Shown in pieces: positions 1 to 11,010 of a stretch of DNA of 64,000 bases. Location of the stretch: positions 39,510,671 to 39,574,670 of the forward strand of contig NC_134399.1 in assembly GCF_050003625.1 (NCBI RefSeq), in the 5' to 3' direction. The translations under genes were made by a program, and so were the position numbers. Each line of letters opens with the position of its first letter. Position 1 is the stretch's first letter. This stretch comes from Haematobia irritans. Taxonomy: Eukaryota > Arthropoda > Insecta > Diptera > Muscidae. The notes beneath the pieces were generated by a model. The model saw nothing but the letters and a program-made list of their open reading frames with translations. It searched no databases and had not been told where the DNA came from.

Positions 1-246
1 CTGGAAAATAAATTTGTATTACACCACGGTTGCCACAGTTGGTAGAATTTTACCAAAAATAGTTAATTTTTTTGTTAAATCTCTATAGAAATTTTTTTGA
101 GAAAATTTTCTATAGAAATAAAATTTTGATAATAAATTCCATAGAAATAAAATTTTGAGAAAAAATTCCATAAAATTTTGAGAAAATTTTTTATATAAAT
201 ATTTAAAAAAAAAAATCTATAGAAATACAATTTTGACAAAATTTTC
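1..246. repeat. AT-rich minisatellite, about 29-bp unit
   Basis: Imperfect tandem copies of a unit like CTATAGAAATAAAATTTTGA. The left edge carries the motif CACGGTTGCCACAGTTGGTAG, which also borders, in reverse, the same minisatellite at 56940-57000. That suggests a larger repeated element with fixed borders. No coding potential. Confidence 0.75.
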
Positions 247-745
247 TATAGACATCAATTTGGGAAAATCGGGCTATGCATATATATGGGAGCTATATCT
301 CAATCTGAACCGATTTCGATGAAATTTTGTACATACAGTTAGTGCTATAGAATTTCATTTGGCCAGCTTTGAGTACTATCGGTTGATACATAAGGGTTTT
401 ATATCCAAATTTAGAAAAATCGGGCGATACATATATATGGGAGCTATAGCTAAATCTGAAGCGATTTCCATGATTCCTTGCACATATAGTTAGTGTTATA
501 GAAGATTACATTTTCCCAAATTTGAATAAGATCGGTTGATAAATAACGGTTTTATGGCCAAATTTAGAAAAATCGGGCGGTACATATATATGGGATCTAT
601 AGCCAAATCTGAACCGATTTCAAAGATTTTTTTGCACATATAGTTAGTACTATAGAGGACTGGATCAAGCCAACTTTGAGAAATATTGGTTAATAAGTAA
701 GGGTTTTATGACCTAATTTGGCAAAATCGGGCGAGACATATACAT
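247..745 (-). mobile_element. DINE-like subfamily C fragment (internal 153-bp-type units)
   Basis: Three diverged units with the core TATATGGGAGCTATA followed by TCTGAACCGATTT. The wording matches the C-type elements at 53158-53640 and 54371-55060. No 5' or 3' terminus is present. It ends where the foldback at 746 starts. Confidence 0.6.
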
Positions 746-1083
<338 letters not shown>

Positions 1084-1138
1084 TTTAACTACACACAATT
1101 TTTTTGTGATTCAATCACGAAATTCATTGATCCAACTA

Positions 1139-1594
1139 GGTTAGGTTAGGTTAAAGTGGCAGCCCGATTAAGATTCAGGCTCACTTAGACTATTCAGTCC
1201 ATTGTGATACCACATTAACTAAAAGTACCTATTACATATGGGCACTTCTAGTTTTAACCGCTGAACCTTCTTGATTATTTTTCTTTGTTGAACCAACCAG
1301 ATTGTTCCAAAAACAGTAGCAGACTGCTTAAGTTAACGTTTTCCAGATCCGCCAGTAATCTGAAGCTATATGCTCCTAAAAGTTGCTTGCGCTTTACAAA
1401 AAATGCAGGACACTAACACAAGAGGTGTTTAATTGATTCCTTTTCCTCCGCATCATGACAGCTCATACAATAGTCATTATACTTCGCGCCAATAGTTTTT
1501 GCAAAATCGCCTATCAGGCAGCGACCCGTTATAGCAGATATCAGGAGTGATATCTGACGTCTCGAGAACATTAGCATATCTAGTGTGCGGTTTG
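1139..1594 (-). mobile_element. 5'-truncated LINE copy (3' end only)
   Basis: Reverse complement of the last part (about 8260-8700) of the LINE at 6620-8701. It includes the CxxC...H...C region of the ORF, the 3' UTR and a (TTAGG)n/(CCTAA)n tail at 1139-1155. It is flanked by an 8-bp direct repeat TCCAACTA (1131-1138 and 1595-1602), the expected target-site duplication of target-primed reverse transcription. The ORF remnant carries indels and is not functional. Confidence 0.88.
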
Positions 1595-1602
1595 TCCAAC
1601 TA

Positions 1603-2742
1603 AGTTTCTAATTTAAATTTCTTCAAACACGAAAATTATAGTTCAATCACAATTTTAATTGGGCATAAAAAAATCTTGATTAAAAAATTAATTGATTTCA
1701 TTAGCAAATTTCAATTATTTTTTAATTGATTCAATTAAAAATTTAATTGATATTGATTGCAAAACTCATTTAATTTTTTAATTAAAAAGAGGAATTCTTT
1801 TCAATTACTTTCTGAATTGGCTTAGACTTTTTATTTGGATAAAAAATGATTGTTTGAAATACATTTTTAATTAAAAATTGAAAATTTGTTCATCACTTTT
1901 TTTTTAACTGGCTTAGTCTTCCGAATTTGATTAAAAAGTTTATTGTATCAATTAATTTTTTAATTAAACATTTTAAAGTTTCCAATTTTTCAATCTTTTT
2001 CAGAATTATTGAAAAGTGTCACGACTTTTGGACAAGGAAAATAATTTTATTTCAGAGAAATGCGTCTTCTATGCTAAGCAAAATCCGAATTCCTGCTTTT
2101 CAAGACATAAAATCTATAGCCTCACGGCAATATTTTTTTCAGTGCATCATGAAAGAAAATGTATTTGAAAATTTAAACTTATATCTTTTAGTAATTGCAA
2201 CACGATACAAATTAGTTAATAATGCTCGTTAAATTGAAGAAAATTTATTAAAAATAACACATTTTTCTATTGTTTAATAAAATTTCATATTTTGGAAAAA
2301 AATTAAATTAAAAATTGTTAAAATTTCTTTTGCAGACACAAATTAAGTAAAATTTACTCATTTGAGAAATGTATTAGTTTAGTTTCAGCAAACTTTGTCC
2401 ATTTTAGAAAAATATGATTTTTTTATATTTAGTAAAATTATGTACATCATTTGCATAAAACTTTTTTTCAAAGTTTTTTACATCAAAATAAGCAAAAAAT
2501 AATTAAAATAAGAACCAAAATTGAAGTAAAATCAACTAATTTTCATGAACTAAAATAAAGTTAAATCGGCTATAAAAAATTCGATGTCTTTTTTCTGGGG
2601 GTATCTATTAATCGTTGTTTTTCTTCTGCTATAGTCGTCCCCGCACGACGTTCTACTTTTCCTACTTGATTATAATATGTTTAATTTGTAATTCAATTTC
2701 GTCTATATTTATTTCACAAAATCAATTCACAACAATTTTTGC
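1603..2742. other. AT-rich intergenic DNA, no gene seen
   Basis: Rich in TTAATTGA/TCAATTAA-type motifs (especially 1640-1790) that look like degenerate repeat DNA. One open frame at 1927-2232 has AT-driven composition and no recognisable domain, so I do not call it a gene. Confidence 0.6.
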
Positions 2743-2776
2743 CAAAAAAAACAACAACAACAACAACAACAACAAA
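2743..2776. repeat. (CAA)n microsatellite
   Basis: About eight CAA triplets after an A run. Confidence 0.9.
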
Positions 2777-2800
2777 TAATGTTTTCTCTTTTGTTTTACA

Positions 2801-3064
2801 CTATAAATGATGATGTACGGTATTGAAGCGAGCAAATTGCGTCATGAAAATGTCCTCGAATGGATTCCATTCGTTAAGTTGCAATATTTCATCATATATT
2901 CTTAAGCATCGCAATGGCCAATGACATTCATTTATCATAAATGATAAGTCGCTATCTAGTTTTGCGTCTTGACAGAAATTGACATAATCAAAAGTCAACA
3001 ACTGACCTTTCCCTTCCTCAATTCTTGCAACGAGAGCAGATCTCAATTCATTTGTCATAGTCAA
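2801..3064 (-). CDS. Hypothetical small protein or exon, unrecognised
   Basis: An 87-codon frame begins ATG at 3064 and stops at 2801. It has balanced composition (charged and aromatic residues, three Cys), unlike the repeat-derived frames in this window. The frame is open upstream to a TAG near 3100. A possible splice acceptor (…ATATTCAG) lies about 10 bases before the ATG, so it could be a terminal exon. No signal peptide, membrane segment or domain that I recognise, and no neighbouring exon identified. It may equally be a chance frame or a decayed transposon piece. Confidence 0.25.
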   Translation of the reverse strand: MTMTNELRSALVARIEEGKGQLLTFDYVNFCQDAKLDSDLSFMINECHWPLRCLRIYDEILQLNEWNPFEDIFMTQFARFNTVHHHL

Positions 3065-3682
3065 TTTCCCTGAATATGATATCAGCTTTATGACAAATAG
3101 CTATGTTGAATCGCGAAATGCCCTTGTGAGCTCAAGCTAATTGAATTCAAGAGCCCCTGAGATTTTGTAGGCACTGAGGAGTTTGTGTGTATTCCGAAAC
3201 CAGTGGTTTGGTAGTTGTTGTGTTGAAAAAATTAATGTCCTTAATATTTTTAGTTATTTATTCCTTAATAGCTAAAGTTTATAAATTTTTATAAAATATA
3301 AAGAAGGAAAAATAGTTTATAACGCTGATTACTATAGTCGTGAGTGGGCGTGGAGTATGTAGATTAACGTCTGGGTATTCCAATTACCGGACCACAGCAG
3401 GCAGAAGTGTGTGTCATAATGGAATGTGTTTAATGATCGTGAAGTGTATTGGAATACAAAAAAAAAAAAAAAAACAAAAGATCAAGGTGACACGCCAGAA
3501 TAATAGGAAACGTAAAGGCAAGTGAACTGACGGTAAAAGCTAGGACACATAGAGAACGCTAAGCCTATAGAGGCAATGCGGTCCGAGTTGGATAAACGCG
3601 CACGGGATACACATAAAGCGATGTGGACCCATGTAACCATTGGAAGGCGATAAAAACACAATGGTATGACCCAGACAAGAAC
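3065..3682. other. Intergenic DNA; possible short coding relic
   Basis: Contains an A16 run near 3459. A 38-codon open stretch on the + strand at 3537-3653 has a charged, protein-like composition, which might be a decayed retrotransposon piece. Nothing else supported. Confidence 0.35.
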
Positions 3683-4050
3683 AAGCATATACGGCCATAA
3701 TTTCGGCCAGGCCGAATCTTATGTATCCTCCACCATGGATTGCGTAGAAACTTCTACTAAAGACGGTTATCCACAATTGAATTACTTGGGTTGCGGTCGA
3801 AGGCAAGACATCTTAAAACTTCTTAATATCATCTTCTAAATTGTAAGTTAGTCCATGCTTAATATATATTAACAAATGGCGATTAAATACTTATATATTC
3901 AGTTCTTGACCGCTATATAGGGAAGAAATAATTACGAACCGATATGAATCTTTATGCGGTAATTATAAAGCCAGAATTGAAATATTGGGGGTCGCTTTAT
4001 ATAGGGCGATACATACAATTAAGAACACGAGTATACCAAAAATGGCAGAT
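3683..4050 (-). mobile_element. DINE-like subfamily B, 3'-end fragment
   Basis: Starts with the reverse complement of the B 3' end: CATATACGGCC, the hairpin TTTCGGCCAGGCCGAA, then ATCCTCCACCATGGATTGCG. It continues into degenerate B sequence and stops 3-4 bases before the DINE-A at 4054, which may have truncated or interrupted it. Confidence 0.75.
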
Positions 4051-4053
4051 TTT

Positions 4054-6016
4054 TATACCCTGCTCCACACTGTGGAACAGGGTATTATAAGTTAGTGCAT
4101 ATGTTTGCAACACCCAGAAGGAGACGAGATAGACACATGGTGTCTTTGGCAAAAATGCTCAGGGTGGGTTCCTGAGTCGATATAGCGATGTCCGTCTGTC
4201 CGTCTGTCCGTGAACACATTTTATAATCAAAGTCTAGGTCGCAGTTTTAGTCCAATCGACTTCAAATTTGGCACAAGTATGTGTTTTGGCTCAGAATAGA
4301 TCCCTATTGATTTTGGAAGAAATCGGTTCAGATTTAGATATAGCTCCCATATATATATTTCGCCCGATATGGACTTATATGGCCCCAGAAGCCAGAGTTT
4401 TACCCTAATTCGCTTAAAATTTTGCACAAGAAGAACAATTAGTACTATAGTCAAGTGTGCCAAATTTTATTGAAATCGGTTCTGATTTAGATATAGCTCC
4501 CATATATATCTTTCGCCCGATATGCACTAATATGGACCCAGCAGCCAGAGTTTTATACCGATTTGCTTGAAATTTTGTATTAGCATAACACTTAGTCGTA
4601 TAGTCAAGTGCGCAAAATTTGATTGAAATCGGTTCAGATTTAGATATAGCTCCCATATATATCTTTCGCCCGATATGGACTTATATGGCCCCAGAAGCCA
4701 GATTTTTGGCCGAATTTGGTTGAAATTTTTCACTAGGAGTACAATTAGTAGTATAGTCAAGTGTGCAAAATTTGATTGAAATCGGTTCAGATTTAGATAT
4801 AGCTCCAATATATATCTGTCGCCCGATATGGACTAATATGGTCCTAAAAGCTAGAGTTTTGACCCAATTTGGTTTGCACAGGCAGTAGATTTAGCATTCT
4901 AGCTATGCGTGCCAAATTTGATTGAAATCGGTTCAGATTTAGATATAGCTCCCATATATAGCTTTCGCCTGATTTACACTCATATGACCACAGAGGCCAA
5001 TTTTTTGCTCCGATTAATTGAAATTTTGCACAAGGAGTAGATTTAGCATTGTAGGTATGTGTGCCAAATTTGGTTGAAATCGATTCAGATTTAGATATAG
5101 CTACCATATATATCTTTCGCCCGATATGCACTTATATGGACCCAGAAGCCAGAGTGTTATCCCGATTAGCTTGAAATTTTACACAAGGAGCACAATTGAT
5201 AGTATAGTCATGTGTGCCAAATTTGGTTGAAATCGGTTCAGATTTAGATATAGCTTCCATATATATTTTTCACCCGATATGGACTTATATGGCCCCAGAA
5301 GCCCGAGTTTTGGCCCAATTTGGTTAAAATTTTGCACAGGGAGTAGATTTAGCATTCTAGCTATGCGTGCCAAATTTGATTGAAATCGGTTCAGATTTAT
5401 ATATAGCTCCCATATATAGCTTTCGCCCGATTTACACTCATATTACCACAGAGGCCAATTTTTTGCTCCGATTTAGTTGAAATTTTGCACATGGAGTAGA
5501 ATTAGCATTGTAGCTATGCCTGCCAAATTTGGTTGAAATCGGTTAAGATTTAGATATAGCTCCCATATATATGTTTTACTGATTTCGACAAAAATGGTAA
5601 AATACCAACATTTTCCTTGTAAAATCGCCACTGCTTAGTCGAAAAGTTGTAAAACTGACTCTAATTTTCCTAAACTTGTAATACATATATATCGAGCGAT
5701 AAATCACAAATAAACTTTTGCGAAGTTTCCTTCAAATTACTTCAGATTTAAATGTTTCCCATATTTTTTTTTTGCTAAAATTGTGTTCCACCCTAGTGCA
5801 TTAGCCAACTTAAATTTTGAGTGTATAGATTTTGTAAAAGTCTATCAAATTCTGTCCAAATCAAGTGATACTTAAATGTATGTATTTGGGACGAACCTTT
5901 ATATAGCACCCAACACATTTGACGGATGTGATATGGTATCGAAAATTTAGATCTACAAAGTGGTGCAGGGTATAATATAGTCGGTCCCGCCCGACTTTAG
6001 ACTTTCCTTACTTGTT
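4054..6016 (+). mobile_element. DINE-like subfamily A element, near complete
   Basis: The 5' end is a foldback (TATACCCTGCTCCACA/TGTGGAACAGGGTA), followed by CGAGTCGATATAGCGATGTCCG and a short TCCGTCTG microsatellite. Then come nine tandem units and the 3' end: hairpin GTCGGTCCCGCCCGAC and CTTTCCTTACTTGTTT. This order matches Drosophila DINE-1/Helentron-associated elements, which are non-autonomous Helitrons. No protein is encoded; it would need a Rep-helicase in trans. The same subtype recurs at 42488-43293 (minus) and 63602-64000 (plus). Confidence 0.85.
4331..5560. repeat. 153-bp tandem units of DINE-A
   Basis: The anchor GATTTAG recurs at 4331, 4484, 4637, 4790, 4936, 5088, 5241, 5394 and (with one substitution upstream) 5547. 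The spacings are 153, 153, 153, 146, 152, 153, 153 and 153. Each unit carries TATAGCTCCCATATATA. Confidence 0.9.
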
Positions 6017-6262
6017 TTTGCTAAAATTGTGTTCCACCCTAGTGCATTAGCCAACTTAAATTTTGAGTGTATAGATTTTGTAAAAGTCTATCAAATTCTG
6101 TCCAAATCAAGTGATACTTAAATGTATGTATTTGGGACGAACCTTTATGTAGCACCCAACACATTTGACGGATGTGATATGGTATCGAAAATTTAGATCT
6201 ACAAAGTGGTGCAGGGTATAATATAGTCGGTCCCGCCCGACTTTAGACTTTCCTTACTTGTT
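6017..6262 (+). repeat. Tandem duplicate of the DINE-A 3' end
   Basis: About 246 bases from GCTAAAATTGTGTTCCACC to CCTTACTTGTTT repeat 5777-6016 with almost no change (TATATAG versus TATGTAG). The element therefore carries two consecutive 3' hairpin/CTTGTTT ends. Confidence 0.85.
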
Positions 6263-6329
6263 TCCTGTATGGTTGATTGGCAGAATTCTTGTTTTGCAAA
6301 ATATTCCTCTCCAACTAAGAGGTGCTTCA

Positions 6330-6609
6330 TAAATTTTCGATAGAAAAAACATTTTGACAAAATTTTCTATAGAAATTATATCTTGACAAAATTTCATAAA
6401 GAAATAAAATGTTGACAAAATTTTCTATAGAAAAAAAATTTTGACAAAATTTTGTATAGAAATTATATTTTTCTATAAAAATAAAATTTTGATAAAATTT
6501 TCTATAGAAATAATATTTTGACAAAATTTTCTATAGAAATAAAATTTTGACAACATTTCTTTATAGAAATATAAAATTTTCTATGGCAATAACATTTTGG
6601 TAGATTTTT
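6330..6609. repeat. AT-rich minisatellite, about 29-bp unit
   Basis: Tandem TTTTCTATAGAAATAAAATT-type units, ending in GGTAGATTTTTTTTGGCTCGA. The same junction (GGTAGATTATTTTTGGCTCGA) follows the minisatellite near 19660, so the minisatellite belongs to DINE-B copies. Here it is separated from the rest of that copy by the LINE insertion. Confidence 0.8.
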
Positions 6610-6619
6610 TTTGGCTCGA

Positions 6620-8701
6620 AACGACAGCATGCATACTCGAAGGGCAGGTCTACTGAGACCGCACTACATGAACTAGTCAGCTTTATTGAAAGCTCACTAT
6701 CTGTCAAAGAATACACAATCGTGGCGTTTCTAGACATCGAAGAGGCGTTCAATAATGTCCATCCATGCTCGATATTAAATGGACTGACAACTCTGAATGT
6801 TGATCCAAGTATACTCAGGCTGTTAGACGAACTGCTAATGAAGAGACGTATTTCAGCCACACTAGGACAAGCAAACATACAAAGGTATGTGAACAGAGGC
6901 ACTCCCCAAGGAGGAGGTCTATCACCTCTTCTTTGGAATGTTGCTATAAATAGCCTTCTGGTTACTCTAGAAAAAGAAAGGATAAAAGTGGTGGCATATG
7001 CAGATGATGATGCCATCCACAATCAGAGATATTATTCAGAGGGCCCTCTGGATGACTGAGAAATGGGCGAAAGACAATGGTCTTGTTGTAAATCCTGCAA
7101 AGACAGAATTAGTCATGTACTGCAAAGATCGCAAAACTCCCACGGTTAGGCCTATTTCCTTAGGGGGTATTGAAATTCCCTTTGATGATTGTGCAAAATA
7201 CCTTGGCGTTATTTTGGACAGGAAGCTGAACTTTAAGCTTAATATTGAAGAAAGGGCGAGAAAGGCAACTGTAGCTTTGTACTCGTGCAAAAAGGCAATA
7301 GGAAAAAAGTGGGGACTGAAACCAAAAATTGTGCATTGGCTATACACGGCAGTGGTTAGACCTATAATGCTATATGGTGTTGTAGTCTGGTGGCCGGCAC
7401 TTCAGAAACCGACTTGTTTAGATAAAGTTCAGCGTATGGCGTGTTTGTGTATTTCAGGCGCATTCAGCAAGACAGGAACAAATTCCCTTAATGTCATGCT
7501 GCATCTATTGCCTTTAGACATTCAGCTGCAACAACGGCTGGGCGGTTGCGCGAACTATCGCTGTGGTCGGAAAAAGGTTACGGTCACAGTTCTGTCCTCA
7601 AAATAATGCCAGATGTGCCTAACGTAGTGGATTACACTTTGGCGAGTCCACTTTTCGACAAAAAGTTTGAGACTCTAATCCCCAACAGTGAGGCGTGGTG
7701 CACACAGACCCCGGGGAATAAAGAATATATAGATTTCTACACTGATGGCTCCAAATTGGATGGACAAGTGGGGTTCGGAGTATATTCTAATGATCTGGAA
7801 CTTCGAATAGCGAAAAGATTACCTAATCACTGTAGTGTTTTTCAGGCTGAAATATTAACAATAAGAGAGGTGGCGAATTGGCTGAGAAGTAATGTTCCAA
7901 AAAATGTGGGCATTAATATATAGTCAGACAGTCAACCTGCAATAAAATCCTTGGACTCTGTGTTCCTCAACTCGAAAACGGCCATCGACTGCCGCAAATC
8001 TCTTAATGAGATGGCTGAGCAGTACAATATTCACCTAATATGGGTGCCTGGCCATAGGAACATACCGGAGAACTGCGAAGCGGATGCAACTCATCCAAGG
8101 CTAGGGACTACCTTACATATTCCAGGGGAACTAGAATTTGTTGGTATGCCCCTAGCTACCTGCAAGCTCATGCTGCATGAGAAGGCTGTTTTGATGGCAA
8201 ATGTTCGATGGGAGAATTGCAAGGGTTGTAACGACACCAAGCAAATATGGCCCCATTTCAACTTAAACCGCACACTAGATATGCCAATGTTCTCGAGACG
8301 TCAGATATCACTACTGATATCTGCTATAACGGGTCGCTGCCTGATAGGCGATTTTGCAAAAACTATTGGCGCGAAGTATAATGACTATTGTATAAGCTGT
8401 CATGATGCGGAGGAAAAAAAATCAATTAAACACCTCTTATGTGTAAAGCGCAAGCAACTTTTAGGAGCATATAGCTTCAGATTACTGGCGGATCTGGAAA
8501 ACGTTAACTTAAGCAGTCTGCTAATATTTTTGGAACAATCTGGTTGGTTCAACAAAGAAAAATAATCAAGAAGGTTCAGCGGTTAAAACTAGAAGTGCCC
8601 ATATGTAATAGGTACTTTTAGTTAATGTGTTATCACAATGGACTGAATAGTCTAACTGGGCCAGAATCTTAATCGGGCTGCCACTTTAACCTAACCTAAC
8701 C
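6620..8701 (+). mobile_element. 5'-truncated non-LTR retrotransposon (LINE) with RNase H
   Basis: The insertion is flanked by a 10-bp direct repeat TTTGGCTCGA (6610-6619 and 8702-8711). It ends in a (CCTAA)n-type tail, and the 5' end is truncated inside the reverse-transcriptase domain. RT, then RNase H, then a C-terminal CxxC...H...C cluster, points to the jockey/I/LOA group of LINEs. I cannot assign the clade exactly. The 3' UTR (about 8566-8685) is nearly identical to the tails of the SINEs in this window. A second, shorter copy lies at 1139-1594. Confidence 0.9.
6625..8565 (+). pseudogene. LINE ORF2: reverse transcriptase-RNase H, broken
   Basis: Read in pieces. 6625-7020 carries RT motif A (FLDIEEAFNN, Asp codon 6733), the GTPQGGGLSPLLWN motif and the YADD box (6997-7008). 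The frame shifts just after YADD, apparently with a small deletion. 7018-7540 continues the RT thumb in another frame (NPAKTELVMY, KYLGVILD). It shifts back near 7545. 7546-8565 carries RNase H: YTDGS (Asp 7744), QAEILTI, SDSQ and WVPGHRNIPENCEAD. A TAG at 7921-7923 interrupts the strand just before SDSQ. The usual LARxG after the last Asp is replaced. The last part has CISC...HLLC, a zinc-knuckle-like cluster. Two frameshifts and one stop make it non-coding. It would have reverse-transcribed LINE RNA, and probably SINE RNA, at nicked chromosomal DNA. Confidence 0.9.
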
Positions 8702-8951
8702 TTTGGCTCGATCGGGGGATCGGTTTATCTGGGGGTCTATATATAACTATAGATCGATACGTACCAATTTTGGCATGGTTGTTATTGGCCATATACTAGT
8801 GCAATGTACCAAATTTCAACCGGATCGGATGAATTTTGCTCCTTCAAGAGGCTCCGGAAGTCAAATCTGGGGATCGGTTTATATGGGGGCTATATATAAT
8901 TATGAACCAATTGTGGCATGGTTGTTAGAGGCCATATACTAACACCACGTA

Positions 8952-9293
8952 GGGAGCCACCGTGGTGCAATGGTTAGCATGCCCGCCTTGCATACACAAG
9001 GTCGTGGGTTTGATTCCTGCTTCGACCGAACACCAAAAATTTTTCAACGGTGGATTATCCCACCTCAGTAATGCTGGTGACATTTCTGAGGGTTTCGAAG
9101 CTTCTCTAAGTGGTTTCACTGTAATGTGGAACGCCGTTCGGACTCGGCTATAAAAAGGAGGTCCCTTGTCATTGAGTTTAACATGGAATCGGGCAGCACT
9201 CAGTGATAAGAGAGAAGTTCACCACTGTGGTATCACAATGGACTGAATAGTCTAAGTGAGCCAGATACATCGGGCTGCCACCTAACCTAACCT
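8952..9293 (+). mobile_element. tRNA-derived SINE, full length
   Basis: The head has a pol III A box (TGGTGCAATGGTTAGC) and B box (GGTTTGATTCC, consensus GGTTCGATTCC in the other copies) spaced as in a tRNA. The body contains GGTGGATTATCCCACCTCAG. The tail TATCACAATGGACTGAATAG...CGGGCTGCCA plus (CCTAA)n matches the LINE 3' end. Flanked by an 11-bp direct repeat AACACCACGTA (8941-8951, 9294-9304). It is not a tRNA gene: no acceptor-stem pairing. Confidence 0.92.
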
Positions 9294-9754
9294 AACACCA
9301 CGTACCAAATTTCAACCGGATGGGATGAAATTTGCTTCTCTTAGAGGCTCCGCAAGCCAAATCTGGGGATCGGTTTATATGGTGGCTATAAATTATTATG
9401 AACCGATGTGGACTCATTTTGGCATGGTTGTTAGAGACTATATACTAACAACATGTACCAAATTTCAGACTGATCGGATGAAATTTGCTTCTCTTAGATA
9501 CTCCGCAAGTCAAATTTGGCGATCGGTTTATATGGGGGCTATATATAATTATGGACCTATGTGGAGCAATTTTTGCATGGTAGTTAGAGACCACATACCA
9601 ACATCATGTACCAAATTTCAGCCGAATCGGATGAAATTTGCTTCTCTTTGAGGCTTCGCAAGCCAAATCCAACACAATGTTCCAAATTTCAGCCTGATCG
9701 GATGAAATTTGCTTCTCTTAGATGTTCCGCAAGCCAAATTTTGCGATCGGTTTA

Positions 9755-11010
9755 AGAAAAAAAAATTGGTCAAGGGAAACCGCGTGTAAATCGGTGAAAT
9801 CGTTTATTTAAAAAATCAAATTAAATTTCTTTTTCAAGTTCAATTAGTATAAAATTCAGGGAAAATATTCAGTTAGGCTTTCGCTTTTCCAAATCCGAAT
9901 TGCCGGGCCTCACGCTTGACACCTGCCATCAGATTTTGTACAGCCACCTTGTCCACCTTCTTCGCCGCAGAAAGCCAGTTTGCCTTGAACTGCTGCTCGT
10001 CCTTAGCAGTTTTTTTTTTGGTCTTCTTTAGGTTCCGCTTGACAATAGCCCAGTATTTCTCAATTGGGCGGAGCTCTGGCGTGTTGGGAGGGGTCTTGTC
10101 CTTGGGAACCACCTGCACGTTGTTGGCGGCGTACCACTCTATGGCCTTTTTACCGTAATGGCAAGATGCCAAATCCGGCCAAAACAGTACGGAACAACCG
10201 TGTTTCTTCAGGAAAGGCAGTAGACGTTTATTCAAACACTCTTTCACGTAAATTTCTTGGTTGACAGTCTCGGAAGCTATGAAAATGCTGCTTTTCAAGC
10301 CACAGGTACAGATATTTCTTTGCGAACTTTGACAGTTTTATGTGCTTGAAAATATCTGCTACCTTTCCCCTTCCTTTTGCCGTATAAAACTCTTGTCCCG
10401 GAAGCTGCTAGTAGTCGGCTTTGTCGTAGGTTTCGTCGTCCATTACCACGCAGTCAAACTTCGTCAGCATAGTCGGGGATCGCGCTTTGGCTGTCGTATT
10501 TTGTTTATCATCGCGATTTGGAGTCACTACCTTCTTGTAAGTCGATAGTCCGGCTCGTTTTTTGGCTCGATGCACGGTTGTAGACGATACACCCAGCTTA
10601 TCTCGGAGAGAGAGGTTAGGGTTTCGCTTGAAACTACCGGCAACTCTCTTTGTCGTCTCAGCGGTTTCCGGTTTTCGATTTCCCCCCGATCCAGAGTTCC
10701 TGGCTGTCGACAAACTTTCCCCAAACACTTTAATTACATTTGTACGGTTGATTTGGCAACTTTTAGCGATTTTTCAGCTTTGCGTGCGAGTAGCTCGGAT
10801 TTTCGCGATGCGCGAGCAAAATTTTGATACGCTGCTCTTCTTCCTTGGACGGCATTTTGACAACTGAAGAGTGAATTCCAAAATCAAAATAGGAGCAACA
10901 TTCTACACACACACACACCTTCAAAATGAGGGGTGGTCAGGTATTTTAAACGCAAAAATGAAAGAAATACGTAAAGTTTATATTGACCAAATTTTGACCG
11001 TATCACCCTT
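9755..11010 (-). mobile_element. ITmD37E-type mariner element, defective
   Basis: Inserted in a DINE-B unit. The host site GGTTTA|TATGGGGG is split with TA duplicated (9753-9754 and 11011-11012). The right end, read on the minus strand, begins AAGGGTGATACGGTCAAAAT. At the left end only ATTGGTCAA after an A run is recognisable, so that terminal inverted repeat is degraded. The encoded transposase relic has DD37E spacing. Confidence 0.88.
9873..10855 (-). pseudogene. ITmD37E mariner transposase, broken
   Basis: The likely start is ATG at 10853-10855 (MPSKEEEQRIKILL). The first frame stops after about 30 codons. A second frame (10728-10408) continues the N-terminal helix-turn-helix DNA-binding region (GSGGNRKPETAETTKR, SLRDKLGVSSTTVHRAKK) and the first catalytic Asp (FDCVVMDDETY). 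Another break follows. The last frame (10298-9873) carries WPDLASCHYG (second Asp) and ELRPIEKYW (Glu). I count 37 residues between Asp and Glu, the ITmD37E signature described in mosquitoes. At least two frameshifts make it inactive. It formerly catalysed cut-and-paste transposition at TA sites. Confidence 0.9.

Noticed and set aside
3537..3653. 38-codon protein-like stretch as a gene
   Set aside because: Too short, bounded by stops, no homologous motif recognised.
4331..5560. CRISPR-like array
   Set aside because: Units are contiguous 153-bp repeats without short repeat plus unique spacer structure; eukaryotic DINE context.
6561..7022. Minus-strand 153-codon frame
   Set aside because: Shadow of the reverse-transcriptase relic on the plus strand.
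8955..9040. Functional tRNA gene
   Set aside because: A and B boxes are present, but acceptor-stem pairing is missing and the sequence continues into a SINE body and LINE-like tail with target duplications.
9916..10158. Plus-strand frames over the mariner
   Set aside because: Opposite-strand shadows of the ITmD37E transposase relic.
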